Part shown: positions 18,414 to 26,918 of the stretch, one piece after another
Layout of the letters: the number at the start of each line of letters is the position of its first letter
How positions within the stretch are numbered: position 1 is the first letter of the stretch
Assembly (NCBI RefSeq): GCF_040811775.1
Contig: NZ_JBFNXW010000001.1
Span: 682,001-746,000 of the forward strand
Length of the DNA stretch: 64,000 nt
Source of the DNA: Balneola sp. MJW-20
GTDB taxonomy: Bacteria > Bacteroidota > Rhodothermia > Balneolales > Balneolaceae
Reading direction: 5' to 3'
Notes under the pieces: model-generated
Seen by the model: the letters and a program-made list of their open reading frames with translations, nothing else
What the model was told of the DNA's origin: nothing
The model's database searches: none
Made by a program: the position numbers and the translations under genes

Positions 18414-19870
18414 TGAATATCTAATGCTACGCTAAGTGCCTGAATCAGAGCACCTGCTTTATTCTGAGTTTCTTCAAATTCTTTTTGAGGGTTGCTGTCA
18501 GCAACGATTCCTGCACCTGCCTGTATGTATACTTTGTTGCCTGTTACCACCATAGTTCTGATCGCAATGCAGGTGTCCATATTACCGGAATAATCAAAGT
18601 ATCCGATCGCACCCGCATAAATACCTCTTTTATTAGGTTCAAGCTCATCGATGATCTGCATGGCCCTGATCTTAGGTGCTCCGGATACAGTTCCAGCTGG
18701 GAAGCACCTTTTGAGTGCATCGACGGGAGAACTTTCTGAATTTAGTTTTCCGGTAACTTCACTGACAATATGCATTACATGTGAATATCGTTCGATGACC
18801 TGGTTTCGTTCCAGCTGAACGGAACCGGTTTCGGAAACTCTTGATACATCATTCCTGCCAAGGTCTACAAGCATTACATGTTCGGCAACTTCCTTCGGAT
18901 CATTAAGGAGATCCTGTTCATATCTAAGATCTTCTTCATAGTCTTTGCCTCTCGGTCGAGTACCTGCAATGGGTAAGACCGTAACTTTGCGATCCTGCAC
19001 TCTCACCAGTACTTCCGGAGATGAGCCTACTATATGGAAATCATCAAAATCCAGAAAGAAAAGATAAGGGGAAGGATTTACCATTCGTAAAGCACGATAC
19101 AACATAAACGGGTCCCCGGACATGGAGGTCTCAAATCGCTGAGAGAGAACAACCTGAAAAATATCTCCCTCATAAATATATTTTTTTCCTTTCTCGACCA
19201 TTCCGGTAAACTCATCCAGCTCAAGATTACTGGTCAGGTTCTGAGTATCTATACTGAATTCGGACCTGGTAGGCATACCGGATAATGCATCTGTTTCCAT
19301 TATATTCAGGGCTTTTAAGGCCTCATCATACTCCTGGTCAAGATCCATATCATCATCAATAAATACAGTCTTTATCAATATCACCTGATGCTTAACATGA
19401 TCAAAGGCAAAGATCTCATCATAGAATGCCCATACTGCTTCCGGCAAATTCAGGTCGTCTGGGGGAACTTCGGAAAGGGTCTCCACTTCTCGGATAGTAT
19501 CATAAGAGGAGAATCCAACTGCACCGCCTCTCAGGCGCGGTAAGTCCGGCATATCCGGTTCTGAATATTCTGTGGTCATCTCTTCCAGAATATCAAAATA
19601 CGATCCCTGTACTTTCTGTCCGGAACCCTCTTTCATCAGAAAAGTATCCTGACCATCAAAGGTGAGCACTTTAAATGGATTTCTCCCAATAAAGGAATAG
19701 CGAGCAAGGTTCTCCCCACCTTCCACTGACTCAAGTAAAAAAGGATAAGACGCCCCTTCCCTTACATTCATAAACAGGGAGACCGGTGTGAGCACGTCCG
19801 CCAGCAGACGTTTGAAAACTGGTATTGCGGAATATTTTCCGGCTAATTTTTTAAATGTTTCTTTATCCAT
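18410..19870 (-). CDS. trpE: Anthranilate synthase component I
   Basis: A 486-residue chorismate-utilising enzyme. The N-terminal PFLLESVEGGE..RYSFIG segment corresponds to the tryptophan feedback site (LLES element). The C-terminal catalytic part has VGSSPEVLVRV, PIAGTRPRG, LVDLGRNDVSRV, FPAGTVSGAPKIRAM and QAGAGIVADSNP. It makes anthranilate from chorismate with TrpG. The ATG lies five bases past the attenuator T run and no Shine-Dalgarno is visible, so terminator folding may also limit initiation. Confidence 0.96.
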   Translation of the reverse strand: MDKETFKKLAGKYSAIPVFKRLLADVLTPVSLFMNVREGASYPFLLESVEGGENLARYSFIGRNPFKVLTFDGQDTFLMKEGSGQKVQGSYFDILEEMTTEYSEPDMPDLPRLRGGAVGFSSYDTIREVETLSEVPPDDLNLPEAVWAFYDEIFAFDHVKHQVILIKTVFIDDDMDLDQEYDEALKALNIMETDALSGMPTRSEFSIDTQNLTSNLELDEFTGMVEKGKKYIYEGDIFQVVLSQRFETSMSGDPFMLYRALRMVNPSPYLFFLDFDDFHIVGSSPEVLVRVQDRKVTVLPIAGTRPRGKDYEEDLRYEQDLLNDPKEVAEHVMLVDLGRNDVSRVSETGSVQLERNQVIERYSHVMHIVSEVTGKLNSESSPVDALKRCFPAGTVSGAPKIRAMQIIDELEPNKRGIYAGAIGYFDYSGNMDTCIAIRTMVVTGNKVYIQAGAGIVADSNPQKEFEETQNKAGALIQALSVALDIQ

Positions 19871-19875
19871 TAAAC

Positions 19876-19909
19876 AAAAAAACCCACTCTTCCATAGGAA
19901 CAGTGGGTT
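19876..19909 (-). terminator. trp attenuator terminator
   Basis: On the minus strand AACCCACT pairs with AGTGGGTT (8 bp). The hairpin extends inward after one mismatch by GGAA/TTCC, and seven T follow. It lies between the leader peptide stop and trpE. CCCACTG in its left arm (minus strand, 19907-19901) is exactly complementary to CAGTGGG in the leader (19951-19945), which gives a competing antiterminator. Confidence 0.88.
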
Positions 19910-19932
19910 GACTTCTAAATTTCTTCACCAGA

Positions 19933-20007
19933 TTACAATCTTTTCCCACTGCCTATCATAGATATTGGCCACCACCAGGGAGAAGTATGTAATTGATTTA
20001 ATTTCAT
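19933..20007 (-). CDS. trpL: trp operon leader peptide
   Basis: A 24-codon ORF too short for routine calling. It starts MKLNQLHTSPWWWP, with three adjacent TGG codons (codons 11-13, at 19977-19969), and ends GSGKRL before TAA. CTTCTCCC just before the Trp codons (19985-19978) can pair with GGGAAAAG (19947-19940, one mismatch). The same GGG belongs to CAGTGGG, which can instead pair with the terminator arm. This is the 1:2, 2:3, 3:4 logic of classical attenuation. If charged tRNA-Trp is scarce, the ribosome stalls on the Trp codons, covers region 1 and frees region 2 to block the terminator. The call rests on sequence and pairing seen directly; regulation is inferred. Confidence 0.88.
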   Translation of the reverse strand: MKLNQLHTSPWWWPISMIGSGKRL

Positions 20008-20014
20008 TGCGTTG

Positions 20015-20046
20015 CAAAAATAGTGACCACGTTTAGTAAATGCAAT
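20015..20046 (-). promoter_or_regulatory. Promoter of the trp-bio run
   Basis: On the minus strand TATTTTTG (20022-20015) matches TAnnTTTG exactly. ATTG about 20 bases upstream matches three of four -33 bases. The leader ATG is only eight bases beyond the -7 box, so the leader mRNA may begin almost at its start codon. An inverted repeat ACAATT/AATTGT (20050-20067) lies just upstream. Confidence 0.55.
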
Positions 20047-20130
20047 GAAACAATTGATAATAATTGTTGCTTTATGGCAATGGAAAAGACTTTAGTTAAT
20101 GCTTACTATGTATCCACAATTAAATCCCTT

Positions 20131-20913
20131 ATGGTAAAGAAAATTAACCTATATACGCTGCTATTCATCGCCGTTTCAATATACAGCTGTGATTCAGTCA
20201 ATAACAGAGACGAGTACCTGCAGAGCCAGGGAATTGAGGATATCATGGTTTCCCCATCACAGATTAGTTTCAGCCCTGATGATGGTGACCAGGACACAAC
20301 CGTTACTTTTGAGATTAATGCAATTCTTACAGAAGACACTGAAAGTCCGATATTGAGTATAACCAACAGCAGAACCGGAATTGAGATCTTTAACGGAGTG
20401 ATGAACCGTACCGGAGAGAAAGCATTTAGTTATGAAGCATCGATCAATACCAGAACCACTGATATATCAGACTATACCGTGATCGTTGCATTGACCAATA
20501 AAGTCTATGCTCAATCCTCCTTCAGGATTCAAGGATTTGCCAATTCCCGACCCAGAATTATCAGCGTCACTAACCCATCAACCGTAACCATCCCGAATGA
20601 TGACAGTGTCATTATTGTACCCTTTAGTGCTAAAGTTACTGATGATGACGGACAGGAAAGTATTTCCAATGTATACCTGAATTTTAGAAATGAAGATGGC
20701 TCTCTGCTTAGTGAAGATCCATTTATTTTATTGGATGATGGAGACACAAATGGTGATTCGGGGGATGAAACCGCCGGTGATTCGACTTTCACGGTAACCT
20801 TCAGTATTAATTCATCAAATACTCCTAATAACAGGACAGCACTTTATTGGTCAGTTGACCAATCAGGATTGTCAAGTGATACCCTAACCGCACCATTTAA
20901 TATCATCGAATAA
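20131..20913 (+). CDS. Lipoprotein with Ig-like domains, unknown function
   Basis: A 260-residue protein from the ATG at 20131. The open frame begins 36 codons earlier, but that part has no signal peptide character and overlaps the trp promoter region. The chosen start gives a Lys-rich n-region, a hydrophobic core and a lipobox ending SIYSC, with the Cys near residue 20. The body has two beta-sandwich-like segments (VTFEINAILTEDTESPILSI and VPFSAKVTDDDGQ), the second with an Asp-rich DDGDTNGDSGDE stretch that could bind calcium. It heads an eight-gene run, two bases from the next gene. Function is unknown. Confidence 0.62.
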   Translation: MVKKINLYTLLFIAVSIYSCDSVNNRDEYLQSQGIEDIMVSPSQISFSPDDGDQDTTVTFEINAILTEDTESPILSITNSRTGIEIFNGVMNRTGEKAFSYEASINTRTTDISDYTVIVALTNKVYAQSSFRIQGFANSRPRIISVTNPSTVTIPNDDSVIIVPFSAKVTDDDGQESISNVYLNFRNEDGSLLSEDPFILLDDGDTNGDSGDETAGDSTFTVTFSINSSNTPNNRTALYWSVDQSGLSSDTLTAPFNIIE

Positions 20914-20915
20914 CT

Positions 20916-22514
20916 GTGCGAATATTTGTAATTGCATTTTCCTTCCTTCTCATTAATTCTTCACTGCTTCAAGCCCAGTTCTTTGGTCCTGTTGACAGTC
21001 GCTTTAACAGCATCCGACAAAATGGGGTCAGTACCATGGAAGCATGGGGCGATTCACTCTGGATCAGCCCTGAGCTGAATCTTAATATTGCCAACTCTGC
21101 CGACTGGATCACTCCTGAAAATGCAGATAGTGTTACCTCAGCTGACGGTCGTGTATTCTCCTTGTCTTTGAGCCCTGATACCGTTGTAGCTGGTCTCGGA
21201 ACCAGTGTTGAGTTGAACGGAGCCAGTATCCCGACCGCCTTTGGTTATTATCTGTCAACCGATGGAGGTCTAAACTGGGAGTACATCAATTTTCCTCTTG
21301 ATCCTGCTCCCGCAGAAGATTGTGAAATTAATTCAGCTGTTTATGATCCTGACTGTGATATTGAATTCCAGTACGGAAATAGCACCTATCGGCGAACCCG
21401 GATTACAGTCCCTCAGCAATCCCCTCCTTACGACATTGATCACAGTGGCTCCACTATATTGTCAGTAAACTGGGCCTCCGGACTACTTCGAAGTACTGAT
21501 TTCGGTCAATCCTGGGAAAGGATCATTTTGCCACCCTCAAGTGCCGACTCTTTATCTCCTAACAGTACCTATCAGTGGGCTTCTCAATACAGAGGCCAGA
21601 ACATAGAACGTTACGATCCTCGATACGACAATAACCTTCTAGGATTTGGATTACTGATCGATTCAAATGGTACTGTCTGGTTCGGCAGTGCTGGTGGTTT
21701 AAATCTATCCGATAATGTATTAACTGCTCCTGTAGAACAGGTTCGCTGGGATCACATCTCTTTTAGCGGCCCATCCAATGGATTATTAGGCAGCTGGATC
21801 ATCGCGATCGAAGAAAATCCCGCAGATGGATCGATATGGATGACCAACTGGTCAACCAGTTCTTCCGCAGGAGAACGGTTTGGCATGGTATCCACAATGG
21901 ATGGAGGTCAAACATTTGAACGTCATTTGATCGGTGAAAGGATCAATGATATATCCTTCCAGGATAGTTATATATTCGCAGCCGGAGATAATGGCTTATT
22001 TATTTCAGATGATAACGGACAAAGCTGGATCAAGTCCCCGCCGCTAAGGAGTCCCAATACCTTTATCAAGCCCAGTGCAAGGTATCTATCTACGGCAGTG
22101 ACCAGCGACCGGGTGTGGATAGGAACGAACGACGGAATTGCCTCCAGTAGTGATTTCGGAAATACATGGGAGATAACCCGGGTTAATTATCCATTGCGTG
22201 GCGGGAATATCCATGACCCCACTGGCAGAAACACATCGACTTATGCTTATCCTAATCCATTCTCCCCTTCAATTCACGATATTGTCAGGATCAAGTTTGA
22301 TGTAGAAAATACTGCAGAGGTAGATCTCAGGATCTTTGATTTCAGAATGAACCTGATCAAAACCCTGAAAAGTGAGCTTTTGAATACAGGAAATTATGAG
22401 GTGATCTGGGACGGATATGACCAATCGGGTCGTAAAGTTGCCAATGCACCCTATATTTATGTACTGGATATCGGTGATGAAAGAGTAACCGGAAAAATAC
22501 TGGTGGTAGATTAA
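20916..22514 (+). CDS. Secreted BNR/Asp-box protein with C-terminal sorting domain
   Basis: A 532-residue protein starting at GTG, with a signal peptide ending LLQAQ near residue 21. At least five Asp-box type motifs are visible (STDGGLNWE, STDFGQSWE, SMDGGQTFE, SDDNGQSWI, SSDFGNTWE), which indicates a beta-propeller. The last about 85 residues, beginning YAYPNPFSPS and including LRIFD, YEVIWDG and GKILVVD, match the FlgD-Ig/type IX secretion C-terminal domain. It would be exported to the periplasm and then across the outer membrane. Two PorV/PorQ-like genes follow. The ligand or substrate is unknown. Confidence 0.75.
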   Translation: MRIFVIAFSFLLINSSLLQAQFFGPVDSRFNSIRQNGVSTMEAWGDSLWISPELNLNIANSADWITPENADSVTSADGRVFSLSLSPDTVVAGLGTSVELNGASIPTAFGYYLSTDGGLNWEYINFPLDPAPAEDCEINSAVYDPDCDIEFQYGNSTYRRTRITVPQQSPPYDIDHSGSTILSVNWASGLLRSTDFGQSWERIILPPSSADSLSPNSTYQWASQYRGQNIERYDPRYDNNLLGFGLLIDSNGTVWFGSAGGLNLSDNVLTAPVEQVRWDHISFSGPSNGLLGSWIIAIEENPADGSIWMTNWSTSSSAGERFGMVSTMDGGQTFERHLIGERINDISFQDSYIFAAGDNGLFISDDNGQSWIKSPPLRSPNTFIKPSARYLSTAVTSDRVWIGTNDGIASSSDFGNTWEITRVNYPLRGGNIHDPTGRNTSTYAYPNPFSPSIHDIVRIKFDVENTAEVDLRIFDFRMNLIKTLKSELLNTGNYEVIWDGYDQSGRKVANAPYIYVLDIGDERVTGKILVVD

Positions 22515-23551
22515 TGAGAACTAAGCTACGTATTTCGGTTTTACTGTTTGGTTTACTATTTCCAACTTTCGCTTTAAAAGCACAAAGCGGTGGTTTTGCA
22601 GGCGCATCCACACGTCTCGGCTTCAATGCCAACTCTCTGGCCCGTGCCAATGCTATGACTGCTGTTACTACTGAAGGACCCCTAAGTTACTTTAATCCTG
22701 CTTTGACCTCTTTGAGATCAGATAAGATACCGCTGCAGCTGTCTGTCGGTTCTTTACAGTTTGATCGTGTATTTCAATCCACGGCTGTACAGTTTCAGCT
22801 GCCGCCAACCGCTGCTTTTTCGGTTCAGATCATTCGGACAGGCATAAATGACATAGACGGACGTACCGTAAGTGGTTATTACACAGATACCTTCAGTACC
22901 AATGAGTATCAGATCAACGGTAGTTTTGGGATCCGGCTAAATGAGCGGCTTTTAGCCGGTATCGGAATTAAATTCAATATGGCTGATTATCACTCTGATC
23001 TGGATATTGCAACCGCGGTAGGACTGGATCTCGGGTTTATCTGGAGAACGACGGATTCGTTTAATATCGGACTGACAGTCCAGGATTTATTTGCATCCTA
23101 TACCTGGAACTCGGCCGAATTGTACGGACTGGACCAAAACAGGAACGTAAACAATTACTTTCCTACACGATTCACTCTGGGGCTGGCATATGAAAAAGAA
23201 CTATTTGATATATCAGCCGACTTAGAAGTCCAATCTCTCAGATCTGAAGTCTCTGAGTCAGAATTTGATATACTCGGAGGATCTCCTGTCGTTTTCTCAA
23301 ACACTGATGAAGTGAGAACCAGTGCAGTTATACTCAGGTCAGGAGGTTCCTGGAGAGCGCATGAACGATTTACTCTCCGTGGCGGATGGCGGATCGCTGA
23401 TGCCTCTGACAGCGACAGCTGGGGTATGAGTACAGGATTCTCATTGCACTTACCCTTTGATCTATTATCCCCTTCCATTGACTACGCTTTTGCTATCGAG
23501 CCTTACCGTATCTCAAGAATTCACATGTTCAGTTTACGATTTGATCTATGA
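22514..23551 (+). CDS. PorV/PorQ-like outer-membrane beta-barrel protein
   Basis: A 345-residue protein with a signal peptide ending LKAQ near residue 24. The mature start (GGFAGASTRLGFNANSLARANAMTA, then SYFNPALTS) is the hallmark of the UPF0164/PorV family: an early glycine-rich strand and an NPA turn. The rest alternates short polar and hydrophobic strands and ends in a phenylalanine-containing strand (RIHMFSLRFDL). Such barrels shuttle type IX substrates or insert in the outer membrane. It overlaps the preceding stop (TAATG) and the next gene by four bases, so all three are probably made together. Confidence 0.7.
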   Translation: MRTKLRISVLLFGLLFPTFALKAQSGGFAGASTRLGFNANSLARANAMTAVTTEGPLSYFNPALTSLRSDKIPLQLSVGSLQFDRVFQSTAVQFQLPPTAAFSVQIIRTGINDIDGRTVSGYYTDTFSTNEYQINGSFGIRLNERLLAGIGIKFNMADYHSDLDIATAVGLDLGFIWRTTDSFNIGLTVQDLFASYTWNSAELYGLDQNRNVNNYFPTRFTLGLAYEKELFDISADLEVQSLRSEVSESEFDILGGSPVVFSNTDEVRTSAVILRSGGSWRAHERFTLRGGWRIADASDSDSWGMSTGFSLHLPFDLLSPSIDYAFAIEPYRISRIHMFSLRFDL

Positions 23552-24504
23552 CATTAATCAGGAAAATACTTCCGGCACTATTGATACTCATTTGTATCGC
23601 AACCGAAATACAGGCCCAGTCCTCCAGAGGTCTACAACATCTGAATATATCTCCTACTGCTTTCGCATTATCCCGGTCGGAAGCAACCACAGCTGTACAT
23701 GATGGTGCTGCCTCAATTTTCATAAACCCGGCACTACTCTCATTGAACCCTGAATCTACTATTGATATCGGATACTCACGATGGATAGCAGATGTAAACA
23801 GTATTTTTGGCGGAATTAACTTTGTGAATGGGAAAAATGCTCTTGCTCTGGCTTTTTATTCTATGGGATCCGGAGACTTTGAACAGCGGGACCAGCCGGG
23901 CCCCTCAAACGGTAACTTTACGGTTCGTTATTTATCAGTAGCTGGAGCATATTCAAGAGATCTGGACTGGTTCTCGGTCGGAATTGCAGCTCAGTACTTA
24001 TATGAGGAGGTCTTCTTATATCAGGCATCCGGTTATGCCTTTAATCTTGGACTGGCCCGTTATTTCCTGGATGACAGAATCAAGACCGGTCTATCCTTTA
24101 CTAATCTTGGTGAAATGGGAGATCTGAATAATATATCTTCAGATCTACCTGCTAATTTAAGAGTTGGTATCTCAGCCGACCTATTCGAGCTAAGTGCAGT
24201 TAAGAATGACGATTTACCCATTCTGCTATCAATCTATACTGATTTCGTTAATCCGGTGATCACAACGGAGAGTTCTGACTTCACAAATGTAAATAATAAT
24301 GACCCCTATTTTAATATCGGCTTATCCTTTGAGATCGCTGAGGTAGTTGAGATTAGTTCCGGATATAAAACACAGAATAATGTAAGGCCATGGTCATTTG
24401 GGGCAGCCTTCATGACAGAGCAGGTAGATTTTAACTATGCTCTTATTCCTTTTAATACTGGATACGGAACAGTACATTCCATAGGACTACAGTACAAATT
24501 CTGA
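23548..24504 (+). CDS. Second PorV/PorQ-like outer-membrane protein
   Basis: A 318-residue protein with a signal peptide ending EIQAQ near residue 24. FALSRSEATTAVHDGAASIFINPALLSL repeats the pattern of the preceding protein (Ala/Ser-rich helix, then an NPALL turn), and the protein ends with an aromatic strand (VHSIGLQYKF). It is closer to PorQ in length and in its YSRWIADVN segment. It is a paralogue of the upstream gene, with a four-base overlap. A role in type IX export of the upstream BNR protein is inferred from context only. Confidence 0.68.
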   Translation: MTLIRKILPALLILICIATEIQAQSSRGLQHLNISPTAFALSRSEATTAVHDGAASIFINPALLSLNPESTIDIGYSRWIADVNSIFGGINFVNGKNALALAFYSMGSGDFEQRDQPGPSNGNFTVRYLSVAGAYSRDLDWFSVGIAAQYLYEEVFLYQASGYAFNLGLARYFLDDRIKTGLSFTNLGEMGDLNNISSDLPANLRVGISADLFELSAVKNDDLPILLSIYTDFVNPVITTESSDFTNVNNNDPYFNIGLSFEIAEVVEISSGYKTQNNVRPWSFGAAFMTEQVDFNYALIPFNTGYGTVHSIGLQYKF

Positions 24505-24517
24505 GGGTACATCTGCT

Positions 24518-25531
24518 ATGGTGAAATCTCTTTCCGAGATATTCAGTGAAATTGATCCGGATATAAAAAAGATCTATGTGGTACCACTGATCCGTTATTC
24601 TCATAAAAGGTCAGATTACCTATATCTGCTCTATCAGGACCTTATTGAATCAGATACCTACGACATTGAAAGCATCAGTGTATTTAACCATTTCAGTCTG
24701 GTTACCGGCATCTGGAAAAATAAATCGGCTATTCTGCATTATCACTGGCTGGAATTTCAGGACCTGAAATCATTTTTCGGGATGCCATGGAAACTGTTAT
24801 GTATTTGGCTATTCAAAGCTTTTGGAGGAAAAATAGTCTGGACTATACACAATGAATTTCCTCATGATCGCAGGTTTCTACTATTGCACAAGCTTTTGCA
24901 TAAGAAGATGGCTAAATGGGCTGAGATTCTTCATGTACACTGCAAAACAGCGATCCGTATTATGAATCCAAGGCTTAAGGTGGATGAGTCTAAATACCGT
25001 GTAATGGAACATCCTCTTTACCCTGCCAAACAGCTAAGCAGATCTACCGCTATTGAGCACTTAAAAAATGAATTAAGTCTGGTACTGAATCCAAATCATC
25101 CGGTCATACTCATGTTTGGGAATATCAGTGAATATAAGCAGATCAACCAGGTGGTTGACATAGTTCTCCGTTCCGGCCCGAACGTGCAGCTGCTCATTGC
25201 CGGTCCGGTAAAAAAAGGAAACATGTCTCTCTTTAAAAAGCTTCAAAATAAAGCAAAGAAGGCAAGTATTATCAGTCTCTACCCTCACTTTGTAAGTGAG
25301 GAGCAGGTCCCATGGTTCTTTTCCGCATCTGATCTGTGTGTTTTTAACTACCGGGAGATCCTCTCTTCCGGAGGGGTGCAAATGGCCCGAAGCCACGCCA
25401 AAAAGATCCTGGCTCCAAATAAAGGGTGCCTAAGTGAATTAAGTGATAAGCCTAATATTCAATTATTCAATTCAGAGATTGAACTTGAAGAAAAGCTGAA
25501 TGAATTTATAAGAAACTTCGGAAATGCCTGA
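24518..25531 (+). CDS. Glycosyltransferase, GT4-like
   Basis: A 337-residue GT-B type protein. The N-domain has ILHYHWLEF and VWTIHNEFPHD, typical of donor/acceptor loops in GT4 enzymes. The C-domain has ILMFGNISEYK, QLLIAGPVKK and a late acidic segment in place of the classical E-x7-E. No signal peptide is present, so it acts on the cytoplasmic face. It is the first of four glycan genes and overlaps the flippase gene by eight bases. Sugar specificity cannot be inferred. Confidence 0.75.
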   Translation: MVKSLSEIFSEIDPDIKKIYVVPLIRYSHKRSDYLYLLYQDLIESDTYDIESISVFNHFSLVTGIWKNKSAILHYHWLEFQDLKSFFGMPWKLLCIWLFKAFGGKIVWTIHNEFPHDRRFLLLHKLLHKKMAKWAEILHVHCKTAIRIMNPRLKVDESKYRVMEHPLYPAKQLSRSTAIEHLKNELSLVLNPNHPVILMFGNISEYKQINQVVDIVLRSGPNVQLLIAGPVKKGNMSLFKKLQNKAKKASIISLYPHFVSEEQVPWFFSASDLCVFNYREILSSGGVQMARSHAKKILAPNKGCLSELSDKPNIQLFNSEIELEEKLNEFIRNFGNA

Positions 25532-26918
25532 TCTTTCCAAAAAAGCCTTCTGGATAGGTTCAGGGGATATCGCTGCTCGCGGTATTGCATTTATTACTTC
25601 GATCTACCTTGCGCGGGTGCTGGGTTCTGAAAACTTTGGGCTTATCACTTTAGGGATAGCCGTAGTTGGCTATATGACCTGGTTTTCTGACCTGGGCATG
25701 GTCAACATCGGGATCAGAGAGGCAGCTAAAGAACCTGAAAGGAGAGTATTCAGGATCAAAGAAATATTTAATTTAAAACTGATCCTGGGACTCTCAGTAT
25801 GGTTTATTGCCAGCCTGATCACCTGGTTCATACCAATGGATGGGCTGACTAAAAATATCTTACTCGCCTACATGCTCTCCGTTATTCCATTTAGTCTTCT
25901 GATGGAATGGTATTTTAACGGGCGCCAGAAATATAACTATGTAGCTGTTTCAAAGATATTTAATGCACTCATCTATCTGGGACTTGTCTTTTTTATGGTT
26001 CGTTCTGCCTCAGATATCAATCGGGTACCCTGGATATATACTCTGGCAGTAGGATCCTCTTCCATTATTCTTATGTATTTTGCCCTAAGAAATAAAGCAT
26101 TTAACTTAAGCTCGAGGGGTATTGCAACCTATGCTGATCTGCTCCGAAGTAGCTTTATCCTTGGACTAGGGTGGTTTTTTGCACAGGTCGTGCAATTACT
26201 TCCACCGGTTCTTATCGCTGCTTTTCTGGGCCTAAAACAAGCAGGCTATTATGGAGCAGCATTCAAATTTGTGATTATTGGCATGATGCTGGATCGGGTT
26301 TTTGTTAATCTTTTACTTCCCAATCTTTCTGCTAAGTGGATACGTGATCGGGCTTCGGCGCAAAATGATCTGAACAAGGTCTTCAGTTTTATTATTACCG
26401 GAGGTGCAGTGATCAGCATTTTCTTTTTTATAGAGGCTGATTGGGTAACTCTGTTTCTTTTTGGTGATGAATATGCCCCAAGTGCAGGTATACTAAGATG
26501 GCTGTCTGTGTTCATTTCGATAACTTTTATTAACAGCCTGTTCTCTTTCACATTAATTGCCACAAGTAATGATAACGGTTATCTTCGCGCAACAGCTATT
26601 TCTGGCATGATCAGTATTTTTATGTTATTCCTTTCTGTATTTACAGACGATATAACTTTTGTTGCTGCAACAGTGGTCCTGGCAGAGATCGTGATTACTC
26701 TGTTTATATATTTTGAATTCAAAAAGGTCTGCGATATCAGCATTATACCATCATTAGTCAAGGTCCTGATTATCTCAGGGATAATCGCTTTAAGCTCAGG
26801 TCTGATCGATCTCCCATTCCTGGAAGGATTGATCGCCAGTTTACTTATCATACTGATGAGTTTAATCTTTAATGTGATCAGCATAGATCATCTTAAGTGG
26901 GTAAAAGAGCGATTGTGA
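25524..26918 (+). CDS. Polysaccharide flippase, Wzx-like
   Basis: A 464-residue integral membrane protein with about 12-14 hydrophobic helices. It starts FWIGSGDIAARGIAFITSIYLARVLG, the characteristic first helix of the MATE/MOP-type oligosaccharide flippases, and continues with FGLITLGIAVVGY. It would move lipid-linked glycan from the cytoplasmic to the periplasmic leaflet. Neighbouring glycosyltransferases support this. No Wzy polymerase was recognised in the window. It ends in a TGATG overlap with the following gene. Confidence 0.85.
   Translation: MPDLSKKAFWIGSGDIAARGIAFITSIYLARVLGSENFGLITLGIAVVGYMTWFSDLGMVNIGIREAAKEPERRVFRIKEIFNLKLILGLSVWFIASLITWFIPMDGLTKNILLAYMLSVIPFSLLMEWYFNGRQKYNYVAVSKIFNALIYLGLVFFMVRSASDINRVPWIYTLAVGSSSIILMYFALRNKAFNLSSRGIATYADLLRSSFILGLGWFFAQVVQLLPPVLIAAFLGLKQAGYYGAAFKFVIIGMMLDRVFVNLLLPNLSAKWIRDRASAQNDLNKVFSFIITGGAVISIFFFIEADWVTLFLFGDEYAPSAGILRWLSVFISITFINSLFSFTLIATSNDNGYLRATAISGMISIFMLFLSVFTDDITFVAATVVLAEIVITLFIYFEFKKVCDISIIPSLVKVLIISGIIALSSGLIDLPFLEGLIASLLIILMSLIFNVISIDHLKWVKERL

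Noticed and set aside
20023..20130. Upstream start for the lipoprotein gene after the trp leader
   Set aside because: The extra residues would block the lipoprotein signal and overlap the trp promoter; the ATG at 20131 fits the lipobox.
26897..26917. GTG start for the deacetylase gene within the flippase gene
   Set aside because: The ATG in a TGATG overlap is the more usual coupling signal.
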